Below, piece after piece: positions 24,962 to 26,820 of a stretch of 26,820 nt of DNA. The stretch is taken from the NCBI GenBank assembly GCA_012800515.1, contig JAAZJE010000046.1, positions 1 through 26,820 on the forward strand, read 5' to 3'. The stretch's first letter is position 1; each line of letters opens with the position of its first letter. The notes beneath the pieces are model-generated. The model worked only from the letters and a program-made list of their open reading frames with translations. It was not told where the DNA came from and ran no database searches. A program made the translations under genes and the position numbers. Source of the stretch: Clostridiaceae bacterium (lineage in GTDB: Bacteria; Bacillota; Clostridia; Saccharofermentanales; Fastidiosipilaceae).

Positions 24962-26608
24962 ATGAAAACCATAATTAAGAACGCCAAAATTTACACGCCG
25001 CGGGGCATAAAGCACAGCATTACTATTGAGGACGATAGAATCATCGGCTTTGATGAATCTGAACAGGCAGTGCGAAAGCTTGCTGACTCTCAAGCGGCAG
25101 TGCGGGAGATCGACGCGCGAGGCAAAACCGTGGTGGCGGGATTTCACGATTCGCATATGCACTTGCTCGGCATCGGGCGGATGCTGTCCATTTTGCGTCT
25201 GCAAGAGGCGCGAAGCATTGCGGATATTGTGCGTTTGGGTCGGCAGTATATCGCGGACAGCCCGGACAAAGACCACATTGTCGGCCGGGGGTGGAATCAG
25301 GATTATTTTACGGACGGATCCGCTATACCGACGAAGGACGATTTGGATCGGATTTGCACCGACCGGCCCATCGTGTTGACACGCGTGTGCGGGCACATCG
25401 GGACGGCGAATTCCAAAGCACTTGAGATGGCGGGTGTGACCAAGGACACGCCTGACCCGGACGGAGGTGTGTTTGTGCGCGACGCTCAGGGCGCGCCGAA
25501 CGGCATCCTCCATGAAACGGCCTTGGACTATGTGCAGCGCATTTTCCCGGACATCAGCGAGGCGGAGATTGAGCAGTATTTCCGTAAAGCCATGGACTAT
25601 GTGAGTGCCTTGGGAATTACCGCCGTTCAGGTCAATGACCTCTATGCCGCCAATCAGGAGAAAGTGCTGCGGGTTCTGAACCGCTTGGACAGGGACGACG
25701 AACTTAAAGTACGGGTGTTTCATCAGTTTACGTATGAGGACGAGCAGGCTTTGGAGGCGTTTTTGCGGGTGTGGGCCGACAGCGAGCTGTTTTCCGACCG
25801 ACACCGTCTGTCCGCACTCAAGTTATACAAAGACGGTTCGCTGGGCGCGCGGACGGCACTGATGCGTCGCCCGTATCGTGATGATCCGACGACCCGCGGA
25901 GTGGAGACGCTTTCGGATGAGAAGATGAAAGCATTGGGTCTGATTGCAAAAAAATACAATCTGCCGTTGGTGGTGCATGCCATCGGCGACGGGGCGATCG
26001 CACAAACGATTGACGTCATGGCGGCCCTTAACGAAGCCGGCAATCCGCTGCGTTCGGGTCTGATTCATCATCAGATTACGGACTTAGAGCTTTTGCGAAA
26101 AACGGCGGCACAGCATTTGCACGTGTTTTATCAGCCGATTTTTCTGCACTATGATATGCACATTTTGGCCGACCGTGTCGGAACGGAATTAATGGCGACT
26201 TCTTATGCGTTTAAGACGCAAATGGACTTGGGAGCGCGCACCTCGTACGGGACCGATGCGCCGATTGAAGACCCGAATCCGTTGGCCTGCCTGTATTGTG
26301 CCGTAACCCGCAAGGATTTGACCGGAAATCCGCCGGAAGGCTTTGTGCCTGCGGAAAGAGTAAGCGTAGCGGAAGCCTTGGCGAATTACAGCGAAGCGTC
26401 CGCTTATGCCGTCCGCATGGAAGACAGACTGGGACGGCTGGACGTCGGTTATTATGCCGATTTGGCTATTCTGTCGGAGGATCCGTATGAGGTCGATCCG
26501 GATGCCATCAAGGACATTCAGGTGTTGCTGACCATGATGAACGGACAAGTGACCTTTGACAGTTTAGGATCCCGACCCCGTACCCCGCGCGTACCCCGTA
26601 TCCCGTAG
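24962..26608 (+). CDS. YtcJ-like metal-dependent amidohydrolase
   Basis: 548 residues. The metal ligands expected of the amidohydrolase superfamily are present: His65-x-His67 (FHDSHMHL), His339 (VVHAIGDG) and Asp432 (SYGTDAP). The length and the N-terminal KNAKIYTPRG fit the YtcJ group, which hydrolyses amide bonds of unknown small substrates. No signal peptide is evident. The ATG at 24962 has only a poor ribosome site. GC and codon use rise again relative to the preceding five genes. The last residues (RPRTPRVPRIP) are encoded by degenerate TACCCCG repeats and are unlikely to be part of the enzyme core. Confidence 0.9.
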   Translation: MKTIIKNAKIYTPRGIKHSITIEDDRIIGFDESEQAVRKLADSQAAVREIDARGKTVVAGFHDSHMHLLGIGRMLSILRLQEARSIADIVRLGRQYIADSPDKDHIVGRGWNQDYFTDGSAIPTKDDLDRICTDRPIVLTRVCGHIGTANSKALEMAGVTKDTPDPDGGVFVRDAQGAPNGILHETALDYVQRIFPDISEAEIEQYFRKAMDYVSALGITAVQVNDLYAANQEKVLRVLNRLDRDDELKVRVFHQFTYEDEQALEAFLRVWADSELFSDRHRLSALKLYKDGSLGARTALMRRPYRDDPTTRGVETLSDEKMKALGLIAKKYNLPLVVHAIGDGAIAQTIDVMAALNEAGNPLRSGLIHHQITDLELLRKTAAQHLHVFYQPIFLHYDMHILADRVGTELMATSYAFKTQMDLGARTSYGTDAPIEDPNPLACLYCAVTRKDLTGNPPEGFVPAERVSVAEALANYSEASAYAVRMEDRLGRLDVGYYADLAILSEDPYEVDPDAIKDIQVLLTMMNGQVTFDSLGSRPRTPRVPRIP

Positions 26609-26636
26609 CCCAAAAAATAAATGCCGCTAAAGTTAC

Positions 26637-26690
26637 TTGACAAGACCGAGCTTCTTGACTAAAATAAAATCAGAGTTTGGTTTAGTCGAG
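26637..26690 (+). promoter_or_regulatory. Strong promoter with overlapping inverted repeat
   Basis: TTGACA (26637-26642), 17 bases, then TAAAAT (26660-26665). CTTGACTAAA (26654-26663) and TTTAGTCGAG (26681-26690) are inverted with one mismatch and cover the -10 and start region, so an operator is possible. It drives the gene at 26727. Confidence 0.7.
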
Positions 26691-26726
26691 ATATTTTTGA
26701 AAATATTTGGAAATGAGGTTCTAACA

Positions 26727-26820
26727 ATGTATATCCGGCGCGCCATTGAAGATACAATTATCAGAGTTTCCGAAATGTTTCCGGTATTGCTTGTTACCGG
26801 TCCAAGACAGGTAGGCAAAA
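26727..26820 (+). CDS. Partial AAA_14/DUF4143-type ATPase (N-terminus)
   Basis: Only 31 codons are in the window. The N-terminal MYIRRAIEDTIIRVSEMFPV followed by LLVTGPRQVGK is the standard opening of the AAA_14 plus DUF4143 ATPases. The Walker A Gly-Lys is present and the remainder lies past the edge. GAGG sits eight bases upstream of the ATG. These genes are often stand-alone accessory genes of unknown role. Confidence 0.85.
   Translation, partial: MYIRRAIEDTIIRVSEMFPVLLVTGPRQVGK

Noticed and set aside
24908..25804. 298-codon reverse frame within the amidohydrolase gene
   Set aside because: Entirely antisense to a well-supported amidohydrolase; His- and Arg-rich composition is typical of a shadow frame.

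Overview
The window looks like a chromosomal segment of an uncultured anaerobic Bacillota, most likely class Clostridia, with mid-range GC. The grounds are AGGAGG-type ribosome sites at the expected spacing, an Asp23/Gls24-like domain fused to a P-loop ATPase, a DUF6062 protein, a YebC protein and a clostridial-type AlaRS. Family names are recognised by eye from motifs; no database search was possible.

Left part (1-7.2 kb). A truncated reverse-strand gene diverges from a gene for a single-pass membrane protein (562-2604), with ACCGCGGT palindromes between them. That gene converges on three reverse-strand genes: a very large DUF2298 ('YYY') polytopic membrane protein, a DUF1015 protein and an AraC-family regulator.

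Sugar cassette (7.2-12.4 kb). The AraC regulator is divergent from a GPH-type sugar symporter and a glycoside hydrolase family 2 enzyme. Both sides have recognisable promoters. The layout suggests that the regulator senses a beta-linked sugar or glucuronide, the symporter imports it and the GH2 enzyme hydrolyses it inside the cell. A three-unit 156-bp repeat array begins inside the last codons of the GH2 gene and supplies its stop codon.

Housekeeping run (12.9-20.8 kb). alaS, a HIT protein, a DUF2156 protein, yebC, a P-loop/Asp23-like fusion, a Cys/His-rich DUF6062 protein and trxA all lie on the + strand with short gaps, closed by a strong intrinsic terminator. AlaRS has a low-complexity insertion encoded by 15-bp tandem repeats.

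Intergenic 20.66-21.67 kb. About 1 kb holds a hairpin, the terminator and four diverged copies of an element with an inverted repeat TTACA/TGTAA at an invariant 27-nt offset. No gene was seen there.

Accessory run (21.6-26.8 kb). A good promoter precedes an unrecognised small protein, a YbaK-type deacylase, a GNAT acetyltransferase, a hypoxanthine/uracil-type DNA glycosylase, a DUF1016 (YhcG) PDDEXK nuclease-like protein, a YtcJ-like amidohydrolase and the start of an AAA_14/DUF4143-type ATPase. These read like individually acquired genes.

The most unusual features are the two intergenic repeat families, the recurrence of short direct duplications exactly at gene 3' ends (four genes), and the tandem-repeat-coded insertions inside AlaRS and the DUF2298 protein. 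I did not find a clear new multi-gene system.
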